A DNA stretch of 46,472 nucleotides, taken from contig JBOGWX010000160.1 in the NCBI GenBank assembly GCA_050694055.1, forward strand, positions 1 to 46,472, read 5' to 3'. This document shows positions 31,720 to 39,591 of the stretch, in pieces (position 1 is the stretch's first letter; every line of letters starts with the position of its first letter). A model generated the notes under the pieces. That model saw only the letters and a program-made list of their open reading frames with translations. It made no database searches and had not been told where the DNA came from. Origin of the DNA: WHSV01 sp050694055 (GTDB lineage Bacteria > Actinomycetota > CADDZG01 > WHSQ01). A program made the translations under genes and the position numbers.

Positions 31720-31885
31720 AAGCTGCGCTAAGGGTTGTGCGAAGCAGGTTTCGCAGATACCTTAGTCACCGATGTTGCTCCTCGGCTGACCTCACGCCTC
31801 CGAACGCGCCCCGCCGCCGGGCGCTTCGTCCCCGTGTCTCCCTCCGCTCAACTCTCGAGCGCGATCCACGCCAAGGAGCAGTCCC

Positions 31886-32743
31886 ATGTCTCACACAGTC
31901 ACCTTCGAAGCACTTCCCGAGCGCGCCGAACGCACGCCCGCGATCCCCGCGGTGCGGGTCGTCGGTCTGCGCAAGGAGTTCATTCGTCGCGAGGGGCGCG
32001 GTCTCCGCCGAAGTAGGCGGCGTGTCGCCGCGCTGAACGGCGTGACCTTCGACGTGGCGCGAGGAGAATGTGTCGCCATTCTGGGTCAGAACGGTTCTGG
32101 GAAGTCGACGCTCGTCCGGTTGCTCTCGACTCTGCTCCTTCCCGACGGAGGATCGGCCACGATCTTCGGTCACGACGTCGAGGCGCGTCCGAAGCCCGTG
32201 CGACGCCTGGTCAACAGGGTTTCCGTCGAGGCGTCGTTCTTCAAGAAGATGTCGGCGTCGGAGAACCTCGGCTATGCCGCGCGCTTCTACGGGATCACCG
32301 CGAGAGAGACGCGCGCTCGCATACCCGAGATCCTGGCCGGTGTTGGATTCCCGGCCGAACGACGCAACGAATCGATGGAGGAGCTGTCGCGCGGGATGCA
32401 GCAAAAGGTCGCTCTGGCCCGAGCGCTGCTGACGTCGCCGGTGCTGTTGTTGCTCGACGAGCCCACCACGGGGCTCGATCCGCGCTCGAAACTCGAGGTG
32501 CAGGACTTCATTCGCGCCATGCGGTCGGCTCACGACGCCACCATCCTGTTGTGCACGCACGACCTCATCGAGGCCGAGTCGCTGGCCGAGCGCGTCGGCA
32601 TCCTCGATGGCGGCGAGCTGCTGGCGCTCGAGCCCGCGGCGGCACTAAAGGCCCGTTACGGAGCGGCCACGCTCGAGGAGGCGTTCTTTGCGGCCACCGG
32701 ACGGAGCTTCGAGGACGAGGCCGAGGCGGAGGAGGAGGAATGA
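31886..32743 (+). CDS. ABC transporter ATP-binding protein (ABC-2 exporter type)
   Basis: A 285-residue ATPase. Walker A is LGQNGSGKSTLVRLL (about residues 66-80), the signature is LSRGMQQKVALARALL, and Walker B is VLLLLDEPTTGLDPRSK, with the switch His in LCTHDLIEAESLAERVG. The LSRGMQQ variant of LSGGQ is normal in exporter subfamilies related to NatA/CcmA. An unusually long basic insertion (FIRREGRGLRRSRRRVAAL) precedes the first strand. The C terminus ends in an acidic tail. ATG 31886 has AAGGAG at 31873-31878. It overlaps the permease gene by ATGA and is predicted to power it. Confidence 0.93.
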   Translation: MSHTVTFEALPERAERTPAIPAVRVVGLRKEFIRREGRGLRRSRRRVAALNGVTFDVARGECVAILGQNGSGKSTLVRLLSTLLLPDGGSATIFGHDVEARPKPVRRLVNRVSVEASFFKKMSASENLGYAARFYGITARETRARIPEILAGVGFPAERRNESMEELSRGMQQKVALARALLTSPVLLLLDEPTTGLDPRSKLEVQDFIRAMRSAHDATILLCTHDLIEAESLAERVGILDGGELLALEPAAALKARYGAATLEEAFFAATGRSFEDEAEAEEEE

Positions 32744-33573
32744 GGGACAACTCGGGCATGCTCAGAGCGGAGTTCATCGGGCTCGGCGGCATCGTCGAGC
32801 GCAACGTCTATCTCGTGAAGCGCTACGTCTGGTGGGAGGTCGCCTTCTTTCTGTGGACGGTCGCCAACACGCTAACCATCGTCTTCATCGCCGAGGGTGT
32901 GGAAGCCTCCGGCGGAACGCTCGACGTGAACCGGCAAACGACGATCTTGCTCATCGGCGCGGTGATCTGGGCGTATCTCGGCATCATCTTCGAGATCCTC
33001 ACCGAAACAGTCGCGTGGGAGCGCTGGGAGGGCACGATCGAGTACACCTTCATGGCGCCGCTGTCCCGCATCGTGCACCTCGGGGGCATGGGCGTGTTTG
33101 CCGTTGCCTACGGAGTGCTGCGCGCCGGGCTGTTGTTCGGCGCGATCGCGCTGTTCTTCGATCTCGAGATGCCGCAGGCGAACTTCGTGTCCGCGCTCGT
33201 GGTACTGGCCGTCGCGTCGGTATCGTTCATCGGGATCGGGATGATGACCGCGGTGCTTCCGTTGATCTCGCCGGAGAAGGGCACGCAGCTCGGCTTCATC
33301 GCCCAGGGAATGCTGCTGGTCGTCTCCGGGGTGTACTACAGCGTCGAGATCCTGCCCGGGTTCATGCAGGCGATCGCGGTCGTCTCGCCGGCCACCTATG
33401 CGCTGGAGGGCATTCGCGCGGCGATCCTCGAGGGGGCCGGGGTGGGGGAGTTGGGGGGCGAGCTGTGGGCGCTGGCCGTGATCGGAGCGGTCTCGGTGCC
33501 CCTGGGTCTCGCGACCTTCAGGCGCGGTGAGACCTACGCCAAGCGCCACGGCAAGCTGAAGCGCTCGGGCTGA
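32740..33573 (+). CDS. ABC-2 type transporter permease
   Basis: A 277-residue membrane protein with about six helices: the N-terminal cytoplasmic part is short (VERNVYLVKRYVWWEVAFFLWTVANTLTIVF), then repeated hydrophobic segments, with VVSPATYALEGIRAAILEG before the last. The last loop and the position after the ATPase identify the ABC-2 permease. ATG 32740 sits in an ATGA overlap and has GGAGGAGGA as Shine-Dalgarno. Homodimers of this permease with the ATPase would form an exporter; the substrate is unknown (multidrug, glycolipid or antibiotic are options). Confidence 0.9.
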   Translation: MRDNSGMLRAEFIGLGGIVERNVYLVKRYVWWEVAFFLWTVANTLTIVFIAEGVEASGGTLDVNRQTTILLIGAVIWAYLGIIFEILTETVAWERWEGTIEYTFMAPLSRIVHLGGMGVFAVAYGVLRAGLLFGAIALFFDLEMPQANFVSALVVLAVASVSFIGIGMMTAVLPLISPEKGTQLGFIAQGMLLVVSGVYYSVEILPGFMQAIAVVSPATYALEGIRAAILEGAGVGELGGELWALAVIGAVSVPLGLATFRRGETYAKRHGKLKRSG

Positions 33574-33622
33574 AGAGGCGTGGCATCTCAGCGGCCCCCG
33601 ACGCGGCTCTCCGTGACACGCA

Positions 33623-33937
33623 TCAAGTCGCGCTCAGGGGAACGTCCACCTCGTAGTGCGCGACCGTCGAGTCTCGTTCGATGAGGTAGCGGTCGTCCTC
33701 AGGATAGAACACGGCTCGCTCGGGATCGTCGCCGGCAAAGACTTTGATCGCATCCATCGATTCCCAGGTGGTGACCATCACGAACTCGGTGCGGTCTTCG
33801 ACCTCGCGCCTGAGCATCAGCGCGCTGAGGTTTCCCGGGGTGCTCAGGTACTCGGCCACCCCCGTGTCCCGCATGTAGGCAGCGTAGGCGTCGCCGTCTG
33901 CCGCTCGCACCGCGCCTTTCCAGATCCGAGCGATCAC
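33623..33937 (-). CDS. Antibiotic biosynthesis monooxygenase (ABM)-domain protein
   Basis: A 104-residue dimeric alpha-beta protein: VIARIWKGAVRAADGDAYAAYMRDTGVAEYLSTPGNLSALMLRREVEDRTEFVMVTTWESMDAIKVFAG, the ABM fold used by quinone- or polyketide-modifying monooxygenases that need no cofactor, and also by haem-degrading enzymes. GTG 33937 is chosen since it overlaps the TGA of a small upstream ORF (GTGA) and aligns with the family start; ATG 33961 would add eight residues with no Shine-Dalgarno. It is divergent from a cupin gene over a 71-bp region with an operator-like palindrome. Confidence 0.82.
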   Translation of the reverse strand: MIARIWKGAVRAADGDAYAAYMRDTGVAEYLSTPGNLSALMLRREVEDRTEFVMVTTWESMDAIKVFAGDDPERAVFYPEDDRYLIERDSTVAHYEVDVPLSAT

Positions 33938-34002
33938 GCCGAGCTCCCGCAGGAGTTGCACAGGCAGAAGTCGTTACGCTCGGGATCGAGCTTGATCACC
34001 AT
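33934..34002 (-). CDS. Tiny 22-codon Cys-rich ORF upstream of the ABM gene
   Basis: On the minus strand, ATG at 34002 is preceded at 5 nt by a perfect GGAGG (34008-34012). The 22 codons contain a CxCxxC cluster (FCLCNSC) and end in TGA, which overlaps the ABM GTG start. The perfect ribosome site and the GTGA coupling support real translation. It may be a leader peptide or a small metal- or redox-responsive protein; I know no family. Confidence 0.55.
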   Translation of the reverse strand: MVIKLDPERNDFCLCNSCGSSA

Positions 34003-34026
34003 GACAACCTCCGTGATGGTGCGCTA

Positions 34027-34055
34027 GTAACCGGCAAAATCATATGACAGGTTAC
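34027..34055. promoter_or_regulatory. GTAACC-N17-GGTTAC inverted repeat between divergent genes
   Basis: Six-bp perfect arms (34027-34032 and 34050-34055) around an AT-rich centre in the shared promoter region of the ABM and cupin genes. The arm sequence and layout resemble operators of MarR/HxlR-type repressors. No such regulator is encoded in the window. Confidence 0.5.
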
Positions 34056-34073
34056 ACGGAAGGAGGAACCGAA

Positions 34074-34403
34074 GTGAAGGTTCTCGAGCAGGCCGGGCAC
34101 TACTCGGCCCCCGGCGACGAGCCGAGCCACTGGATCGAGCACCTGAGGGTTTCGGATCTCAGCGTCGGCACCTACTCGATCCCCGCAGGAGGCGTCGACG
34201 ACCAGACGCCTCATACCGAGGACGAGATCTACGTCGTCGCGCGGGGCAGGGCCCGGCTCGAGTCGGACGACGGCTCGGCCGAGGTCGGCCCCGGCTCGGT
34301 GCTCTATGTCCCGGCGGCGCAGCGCCATCGCTTCGTCGACGTCACGGCGGATCTGGCGGTCATCGTGTTCTTCGCTCCAGCCGAGTACTCGCGCGGCTCG
34401 TAG
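34074..34403 (+). CDS. Cupin-domain protein
   Basis: A 109-residue single-domain cupin: the first motif is PHTEDEIYVVARGRARLE and the second is PGSVLYVPAAQRHRFVDV, which gives the usual two His plus Glu metal site. The biological role is open: a small metal-dependent enzyme or ligand-binding protein. GTG 34074 is chosen for AAGGAGG (34060-34066); the ATG at 34044 would lie inside the palindrome. It ends 2 nt before the hydrolase gene, with which it is likely co-transcribed. Confidence 0.88.
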   Translation: MKVLEQAGHYSAPGDEPSHWIEHLRVSDLSVGTYSIPAGGVDDQTPHTEDEIYVVARGRARLESDDGSAEVGPGSVLYVPAAQRHRFVDVTADLAVIVFFAPAEYSRGS

Positions 34404-34405
34404 CC

Positions 34406-35233
34406 ATGAGCCCTCCGAGCTGGGCCGTGCGCGTCGTGCTGCTGCTGGCCGTCGCGGGCCTCCTCTACGCTGGTCTGGTGCTGCTCGAGGATCGCTTCAT
34501 CTACTTCCCGTCTCGGGCCATCACCGCAACACCCGCAGACGTGTCGCTGGAGTTCGAAGACGTCTACTTCGAGCCCCCCGACGGCGTGCGGCTGCACGGG
34601 TGGTGGGTCCCGGGAGACGCACACGACGTGACGCTTCTGTGGTTGCACGGGAACGCAGGCAACCTCGGCGACCGCGTGGGGATCCTCGAGCTCCTGCACG
34701 ACGAGCTCGGAGCGAGCATCTTCATGTTCGATTACCGCGGCTACGGCCGGAGCGAGGGCAAGCCCTCGGAGCAGGGGCTCTACGCCGACGCAAGGGCGGC
34801 TCTCGAGGCGCTGAGGTCCCACGGTGGAGCCGAGTCCCACGACGTCGTCCTCTACGGCCAGTCCCTGGGAGCGGCGGTGGCCGTGGAGCTTGCCTCCGCG
34901 CGCCCAACCAGGGCGGTGGTGCTCGAAGCGCCCTTCACCTCGGTCCCCGATATGGCCCGGCACCACTACGGGTTTCTTCCCGTCGCATCGCTGCTGCGAT
35001 CGAGCTTCGACACCGAGGCCAGGATCTCCGACATCGATGCCCCGCTTCTGGTCATGCACGGCGACCGGGACGACATCGTGCCCCTAAACATGGGAGAGAG
35101 GGTCTTCGCCGCCGCGCGCGAGCCCAAAGAGTTCAACGTGCTCGAGGGGGCAGGGCACAACGACGCCCACCTCGCGGACGACTATGCCGCCGCCCTGCGG
35201 TCCTTCCTCGACGGCCTCGAGGCCCCGGATTGA
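34406..35233 (+). CDS. Alpha/beta hydrolase (ABHD13/BEM46-like), membrane-anchored
   Basis: A 275-residue hydrolase with an N-terminal membrane segment (WAVRVVLLLAVAGLLYAGLVLL). The oxyanion region LLWLHGNAGNLGDR, the nucleophile elbow GQSLGAAVAVELA (Ser in GxSxG), the acid in LLVMHGDRDDIVP and the His in GAGHNDAHLA complete the triad. The GQSLG elbow and HGNAGN pattern match the ABHD13/BEM46 family, enzymes of mostly unknown substrate. It follows the cupin by 2 nt. Confidence 0.9.
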   Translation: MSPPSWAVRVVLLLAVAGLLYAGLVLLEDRFIYFPSRAITATPADVSLEFEDVYFEPPDGVRLHGWWVPGDAHDVTLLWLHGNAGNLGDRVGILELLHDELGASIFMFDYRGYGRSEGKPSEQGLYADARAALEALRSHGGAESHDVVLYGQSLGAAVAVELASARPTRAVVLEAPFTSVPDMARHHYGFLPVASLLRSSFDTEARISDIDAPLLVMHGDRDDIVPLNMGERVFAAAREPKEFNVLEGAGHNDAHLADDYAAALRSFLDGLEAPD

Positions 35234-35368
35234 GGCCGACCACCACGCGCTTACGTTAGCGAGGCTGGATCCCGATCGAGCGGGCCCAGCCAAACTTGGG
35301 CCGGGCCCACGGCCGACTTGGGCCCCCAGACCCTGTTGGACTCGAGGCGGCCCCACTAGCGTGAACTC

Positions 35369-36781
35369 ATGTGGGCGTCACAGCGAGGCCAGAGCTCGGC
35401 CGAGTACCTGGGGATCCTCGCTTTCGTCGTGGGATTGATCCTGGTCGTGTTGTTGGCGGCCCCGGGAGTCGGCGGGACTCTGGTCGACAGGATCGTCTGC
35501 ATCATCACGGGTGGAGAATGCGGTGGCGACGAGCCCGTCGCGACTCTGCCCGAGGACTTCACACCCGACTCGTGTCAGGTCTCGTCGCGCGAGACCGTCG
35601 ACCGCGGCTCGGTGAAGATCGCCTTCGTGCACCTCGGCGGCGACTATTACTTCGCCCGTAACCAGAATGCCGACGGCACCACGGAGCTGACCTTCGTGGA
35701 CCTCGGGGAGATCGGGGCGGAGCTGGGCGCGGGGGGCCAGCTCGAGATCACCTCGGGGGCCAAGACCTACGGCGGGAAGCTCAAGGGCGACATCGGGGGT
35801 AAGTACGGCCTTTCGAGCGGGGACACCTGGAGCTTCGCGTCGCCCGAGGAGGCCGACGAGTTCGAGAGCTGGATCACCCGCGAGAAGAGCGAGGACCGGA
35901 TCTCACAGATCAACCCCGCCTTCGGGGTGATCAACTGGGCGGTCGAGGAGATCACAGGCGAGGAGGACCTGCCCGACCCCCGCATCACCTTCACCGAACA
36001 CGGCGGCTCGGTCGCTGCGGAGGCCGGCGGAAGCATCGGCATAGGCAACGTGGGCGTCGAGGGCTCGGCCTCGGTGATGATCGGTTCGTCACACGACCGC
36101 GGGGACGACCGGGACAGCGAACACGACGATCTCTACTCGGACTACTACCAGGTGGACTTCGAGCTGGCGGGCGAGGCCGGGATCTTGGTCGCCGGCGCGG
36201 GTGGGGGCTGGACGGGCCAGGGCGTCGTGAAGATCACGCGCGACGCGAGCGGCGAGGCCATCTCGCTCGAGATCGTGGACACGAGCGAAGGTTCCTTCAG
36301 CGGGCTGGCGGACATCGATGCCGAGCGCCTGACCTGGCAGATGTTCCAGGAGGAACTGCAGGACAACCTGTCCGTGACGGGCGAGGACGCAAGCACGAGC
36401 TCGATCGTGGCCACCACCGCGGTCGATCTCGACACCCCCGAGAAGCGGGCGACCGCGGAGGACTGGTTCGGCGCCCTCAACGGCTTGACCACCGCGGGGG
36501 AGCGAGCCGTCGACGGCGACCTGGTGAGCGGCCAGGACCAGGCGGTCGACGACTTCAACCAGATGCTCTTCGACGACGCGCGGGTGAGCGTGGTCGAGTA
36601 CGACGGCCGCAAGTCGGGACTCGAGGTCGCCGCCGAGATCGCCCTGGCGCTCAAACTGGGGGCCAACTTCGGCACCTCGGAGACGGAGGCGGATGCGGTC
36701 GAGGCCTTCTACCTGGGGGCGCCCGACGACGGGCAACGCACGCTGGTGCCCTTCACCGAATGCGTGGCCGGCACCCCATAG
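35369..36781 (+). CDS. Unrecognised secreted protein with class III (pilin-like) signal
   Basis: A 470-residue protein. The N terminus MWASQRGQSSAEYLGILAFVV continues into a 20-residue hydrophobic helix; the (G)QxxxEY pattern with a hydrophobic stretch right after it is the class III prepilin signal, as in Flp/TadE and archaeal pilins. The passenger (about residues 45-470) is soluble, acidic and glycine-rich, with four Cys (VCIITGGEC, DSCQVS, TECVAG) and repeats of Gly/Ala-Gly strands (GGSVAAEAGGSIGIGNVGVEGSASV) like a beta-rich domain. I do not recognise this domain. No prepilin peptidase or Tad ATPase lies in the window. It heads a run with a lipoprotein and two membrane proteins. Confidence 0.75.
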   Translation: MWASQRGQSSAEYLGILAFVVGLILVVLLAAPGVGGTLVDRIVCIITGGECGGDEPVATLPEDFTPDSCQVSSRETVDRGSVKIAFVHLGGDYYFARNQNADGTTELTFVDLGEIGAELGAGGQLEITSGAKTYGGKLKGDIGGKYGLSSGDTWSFASPEEADEFESWITREKSEDRISQINPAFGVINWAVEEITGEEDLPDPRITFTEHGGSVAAEAGGSIGIGNVGVEGSASVMIGSSHDRGDDRDSEHDDLYSDYYQVDFELAGEAGILVAGAGGGWTGQGVVKITRDASGEAISLEIVDTSEGSFSGLADIDAERLTWQMFQEELQDNLSVTGEDASTSSIVATTAVDLDTPEKRATAEDWFGALNGLTTAGERAVDGDLVSGQDQAVDDFNQMLFDDARVSVVEYDGRKSGLEVAAEIALALKLGANFGTSETEADAVEAFYLGAPDDGQRTLVPFTECVAGTP

Positions 36782-36792
36782 ACTCTCGAACC

Positions 36793-37335
36793 ATGCGACA
36801 CCAGCGGAGGTTTCAGATGATCTCGGCCGTGTGCGGCCTTGCGTTGCTCGGCGCCGTCGGGTGCAACGACTCGGTCGAGGTACCCGAGGGCTTCGTCGAG
36901 GCACAGGCCGGGCCGGCGCGCTTTGCCCACCCCGAGGACTGGTCCGAGGTATCCGAGGATGAGCGGATCGCAGACGCGGCGGCGCACATCGAAACTCCCG
37001 CCGGCGACGCCGGCACGCCGACCGGCATCCTGGTGTTCACCTCGCCCGACGAGGGGCGCTCGCTCGGGGGGCGGGTCCAGAACGCCAAGGGAAGCTTACT
37101 CACGACCTTTCCGGACTTCGAGGTGACCGACGAGGGCGAAGTGGAGGTCCCCGGGGCCGAGGGAGCGGTGCTGCTCGAGTTCACCTACACCACCGATGCG
37201 GGGGAGACCGCGATCTCGTTCGATGTGATCACGGGAACCGATGACGACGAGGTCGTGTTTCGCGTTGCCGGGCCGGAAGAGTCGCTCGACGAGAGCCTCG
37301 CCCGTCAGATCATCGACACCCTGACCCTGACCTAG
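36793..37335 (+). CDS. Lipoprotein with PsbP/LpqN-like domain
   Basis: An exported lipoprotein of 180 residues (from ATG 36793): n-region MRHQRRFQ, hydrophobic ISAVCGLALLGAVGC with the lipobox Cys at GAVGC. The mature part has FAHPEDWSEV and TPTGILVFTSPDE, then LLEFTYTTDAGETAISFDV, which is the pattern of PsbP/Mog1-like LpqN-type lipoproteins. Start: ATG 36817 has the better Shine-Dalgarno (GGAGG, 36806-36810) but would lose the basic n-region; I give 36793. The binding partner is unknown. It lies 11 nt after the pilin-like gene. Confidence 0.75.
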   Translation: MRHQRRFQMISAVCGLALLGAVGCNDSVEVPEGFVEAQAGPARFAHPEDWSEVSEDERIADAAAHIETPAGDAGTPTGILVFTSPDEGRSLGGRVQNAKGSLLTTFPDFEVTDEGEVEVPGAEGAVLLEFTYTTDAGETAISFDVITGTDDDEVVFRVAGPEESLDESLARQIIDTLTLT

Positions 37336-37343
37336 GAGCACGC

Positions 37344-37721
37344 GTGGATCTGGTGCGCCCGGGCCTGGTCGGACTGGGCCTGTGTCTCGCCGGGGTGCTG
37401 GTCGCGGTGCTGATGGCCCCCTCGCTGGTCGCGCGCGGAGGCTCAGACGATGGCGCGGCGGTGCTCTTCACCAGCCTCCCGGTGGGCCTCGGGGCCTTTG
37501 CCGGAGGGGCGCTGGCGGCGCGCCTCCACCGGGAGCCGCAGCGAAGGGATCGCCGGCGCCACCTGCTGGCGGCGTTGTGGGGAATCGTCCTGTTTGCGGT
37601 GGTTCAGTCGGTGGCCGTGGTACCGGGCGTCGAGGGGGAGTGGCTCGCCCGCATCCTCAATCTTTGCCTGCCACCGGCGGCCGCTCTGCTGGGCATGCGG
37701 CTGCTCGATCGGAGTTCGTGA
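37344..37721 (+). CDS. Small membrane protein of unknown function
   Basis: A 125-residue protein with three or four hydrophobic segments: GLVGLGLCLAGVLVAVLM, VGLGAFAGGALAARL, LLAALWGIVLFAVVQSVAVV and LPPAAALLGMRLL. A short Arg-rich loop (HREPQRRDRRRH) lies in the middle, probably cytoplasmic. GTG 37344 has GGAG (37335-37338). Unrecognised; likely in the operon with its neighbours (8-nt gap upstream, 1-nt gap downstream). Confidence 0.7.
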   Translation: MDLVRPGLVGLGLCLAGVLVAVLMAPSLVARGGSDDGAAVLFTSLPVGLGAFAGGALAARLHREPQRRDRRRHLLAALWGIVLFAVVQSVAVVPGVEGEWLARILNLCLPPAAALLGMRLLDRSS

Positions 37722-37722
37722 G

Positions 37723-38247
37723 ATGGCCGGCGACCTCCCCGCCGGAGCCTCTTTCGACCCGGCGCGCCGCATCCTCGAGGTGGGCCGGGGGCCGGGGAAC
37801 ACACTGGTGTGCGTGGGGCTCACGATCGGCGTGCTCGCGGCCGAGGCCCTAGCCGCGAGCAACGTCACCGATCCTGACCTCTCGGCCGGCCTGCGCCTCG
37901 CGCTCGGCGCCGGGATGCTGCTGGGAGGTCTGGCGACGGTGCTGTTCATCCGAACGCTGTGGCGCATGCGGTGGTCGATACACGCCCGGGGGATCACGAT
38001 TCGCGCCGGCGGTGAGCGGACCATCCCGTGGGAGGAAGTCGAGTCGCTCGAGGTGCTGTTGCGCTCGGGTGGAGGGGAGATCGGCGCCGAAGGAAGGGGG
38101 CCGAGTGCCTACGTGGTCGTCAACAAGCTCGGAGCGAAGTCCGACGCGACGCCCACGAGGCCGAACGTGCGCAGCTTGCGCCGCATCCTCGAGGTGGCCG
38201 CACGGGAGGGCCTCATCCCGGCGGACGTGCTGGTGAAAACTCGCTGA
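37723..38247 (+). CDS. Membrane protein with PH-like domain
   Basis: A 174-residue protein with two membrane segments (about residues 28-48 and 58-75) followed by a PH-like domain: MRWSIHARGITIRAGGERTIPWEEVESLEVLL. Such bPH-type proteins occur in many actinobacteria and have no known function. ATG 37723 follows GGAG (37711-37714). The last 35 nt overlap the opposite-strand P1 peptidase gene (38213-38247). Confidence 0.75.
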   Translation: MAGDLPAGASFDPARRILEVGRGPGNTLVCVGLTIGVLAAEALAASNVTDPDLSAGLRLALGAGMLLGGLATVLFIRTLWRMRWSIHARGITIRAGGERTIPWEEVESLEVLLRSGGGEIGAEGRGPSAYVVVNKLGAKSDATPTRPNVRSLRRILEVAAREGLIPADVLVKTR

Positions 38248-39304
38248 GGGCGCTCATCAGGAGCGCGCCGTCCAGCGCCTGCACGGTTCCGTAGTGGCCG
38301 GACATCGTCTCGGCGGCCAGCAGGGCGTTGAGGATCGCCTCCTCGGTCGCGTCGATGACGGCATCGAACAGGGGAGTGATGTAGGCGTCCGAGAGCATAC
38401 GGAGCGGGACCTCGCGCGGAGGCTGCGGGCCGTCTTCTCCGACGACCAGACCCCGGTTGGCGGTGGCGATGGCGAGCACCAGGTCGCCGCTCGAGTGCTC
38501 GCCCACACCACCGGAGCGAGCGACGCCGAAACCGGCGCGCTGGGCGAGGCGGTCGCACTGGCCGGGGAGCAGCGGGGCATCGGTGGCGACGAGAATGATG
38601 ATCGAACCCGTGCCCGGGGGCCAGTCCCTGACGCGCGCCAGAGGCACCACGTCGTCGGTGAGGACCTCGCCGAGCGGCAGTCCGTTGACGCGCCAGCGGG
38701 CGCGCCGGCCGTGGTTGGCCTGGACCAGGACGCCGACGGTGTAAGCACCGGAGTCTTCGGCCACCACGCGCGACGAGGTGCCGATCCCGCCCTTGAACTC
38801 GTGACAGATCATCCCCGTGCCGCCGCCGACGTTGCCCTCTTCGACCGGCGCGCCGGCGGGCGTCTCCCGAGCGGCGGCCAGCGCGGCGAGAGCGTGCTCG
38901 GCGCGCACGTGCTGTCCATCGATGTCGCTCAGGCCCCCATCGAAGGTCTCGCCGACGACCGGGAGCCCGGCCGTGAGCCCGGAGGTGACCAGGGCGTCGC
39001 GCACCACGCCGACGCTGTAGGTGTTGGTAAGCGCGATGGGCGAGGTCAGCAGCCCGGACTCCCGCACCCACTCCAGCCCCGTGAGTTCGCCGTTGCCGTT
39101 GATGCGATGGCTGCCCGCGAACACGGGGTCGGTGCGCGGATTGCCCTCGTGGGGGAGGACGACGGTGACCCCGGTCCGGACCGAGTCGCCCTCGATGAGC
39201 GTGGTGAGCCCGACCCGTACACCCGAGACGTCGGTGATGGCGTTGGCAGGCCCCGGTGGGAGCGGGCCGATCTCGACGCCCAGGTCGCGCGCGCGTCCGC
39301 TCAT
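38213..39304 (-). CDS. P1-family peptidase (DmpA-like aminopeptidase/D-esterase)
   Basis: A 363-residue Ntn-type hydrolase that matures by autocleavage, like DmpA/BapA. Visible motifs: NAITDVSGVRVGLTTL at the N terminus, GNVGGGTGMICHEFKGGIGTSSR, HGRRARWRVNG, and GEHSSGDLVLAIATANR with the Ser nucleophile region. ATG 39304 is the family start; the open frame upstream is a shadow of non-coding sequence. The substrates of such enzymes are short peptides with beta-Ala or D-amino acids. The 3' end overlaps the PH-like gene tail-to-tail by 35 bp. Confidence 0.93.
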   Translation of the reverse strand: MSGRARDLGVEIGPLPPGPANAITDVSGVRVGLTTLIEGDSVRTGVTVVLPHEGNPRTDPVFAGSHRINGNGELTGLEWVRESGLLTSPIALTNTYSVGVVRDALVTSGLTAGLPVVGETFDGGLSDIDGQHVRAEHALAALAAARETPAGAPVEEGNVGGGTGMICHEFKGGIGTSSRVVAEDSGAYTVGVLVQANHGRRARWRVNGLPLGEVLTDDVVPLARVRDWPPGTGSIIILVATDAPLLPGQCDRLAQRAGFGVARSGGVGEHSSGDLVLAIATANRGLVVGEDGPQPPREVPLRMLSDAYITPLFDAVIDATEEAILNALLAAETMSGHYGTVQALDGALLMSALSEFSPARPPG

Positions 39305-39433
39305 CGCACGAGCATAGGCCGAGCTTCGCGTGCGTGTCGGCGCGGTCTTGGGCGAGCAAACAAGAGCATCGAGGGGGACGATCGGGATAGTGACGTGCGT
39401 TTTCGTGCCCCGAGTCTCACGTGACCGGGTTTC

Positions 39434-39470
39434 TCCGCAGTCAGGGCTCCTGGGTGACCCTGAGTGCGGA
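39434..39470 (-). terminator. 13-bp imperfect stem-loop downstream of lnt
   Basis: TCCGCAGTCAGGG and CCCTGAGTGCGGA (one mismatch) with an 11-nt loop. It lies 122 bp beyond the lnt stop on its strand and is the only clear structure in the gap 39305-39591, which has no gene. Confidence 0.55.
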
Positions 39471-39591
39471 TTAACCCCCGGCGTAGGCCTGGGCGGGGCT
39501 TCCTGACCCGGCGGCACCCATTTCCCCCGTCGCTGCCGGGTTTGAACCACCCACCCAACCCCGATAGGGCACTGAGGCATCGGGCCTAGCT

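Larger units (their letters stand above)
30956..31885. other. 930-bp intergenic region with two strong hairpins
   Basis: No large protein is supported in this region. It contains a perfect 13-bp stem CCGGCGGGCGGGG (31100-31112) with loop of 9 nt and its complement at 31122-31134. A second 11-bp stem CCGAAGTTCCC (31442-31452) pairs with GGGAACTTCGG (31461-31471) and is flanked by direct repeats GTCTAAG (31435-31441 and 31471-31477). A 52-codon ORF (31561-31719) is listed separately. The rest shows nothing I recognise. The hairpins may be terminators for the genes on the left, or remains of an inserted element. Confidence 0.6.

Noticed and set aside
32395..32420. The LSRGMQQ signature as a defective ABC motif
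   Set aside because: This variant is normal for NatA/DrrA-like exporter ATPases.
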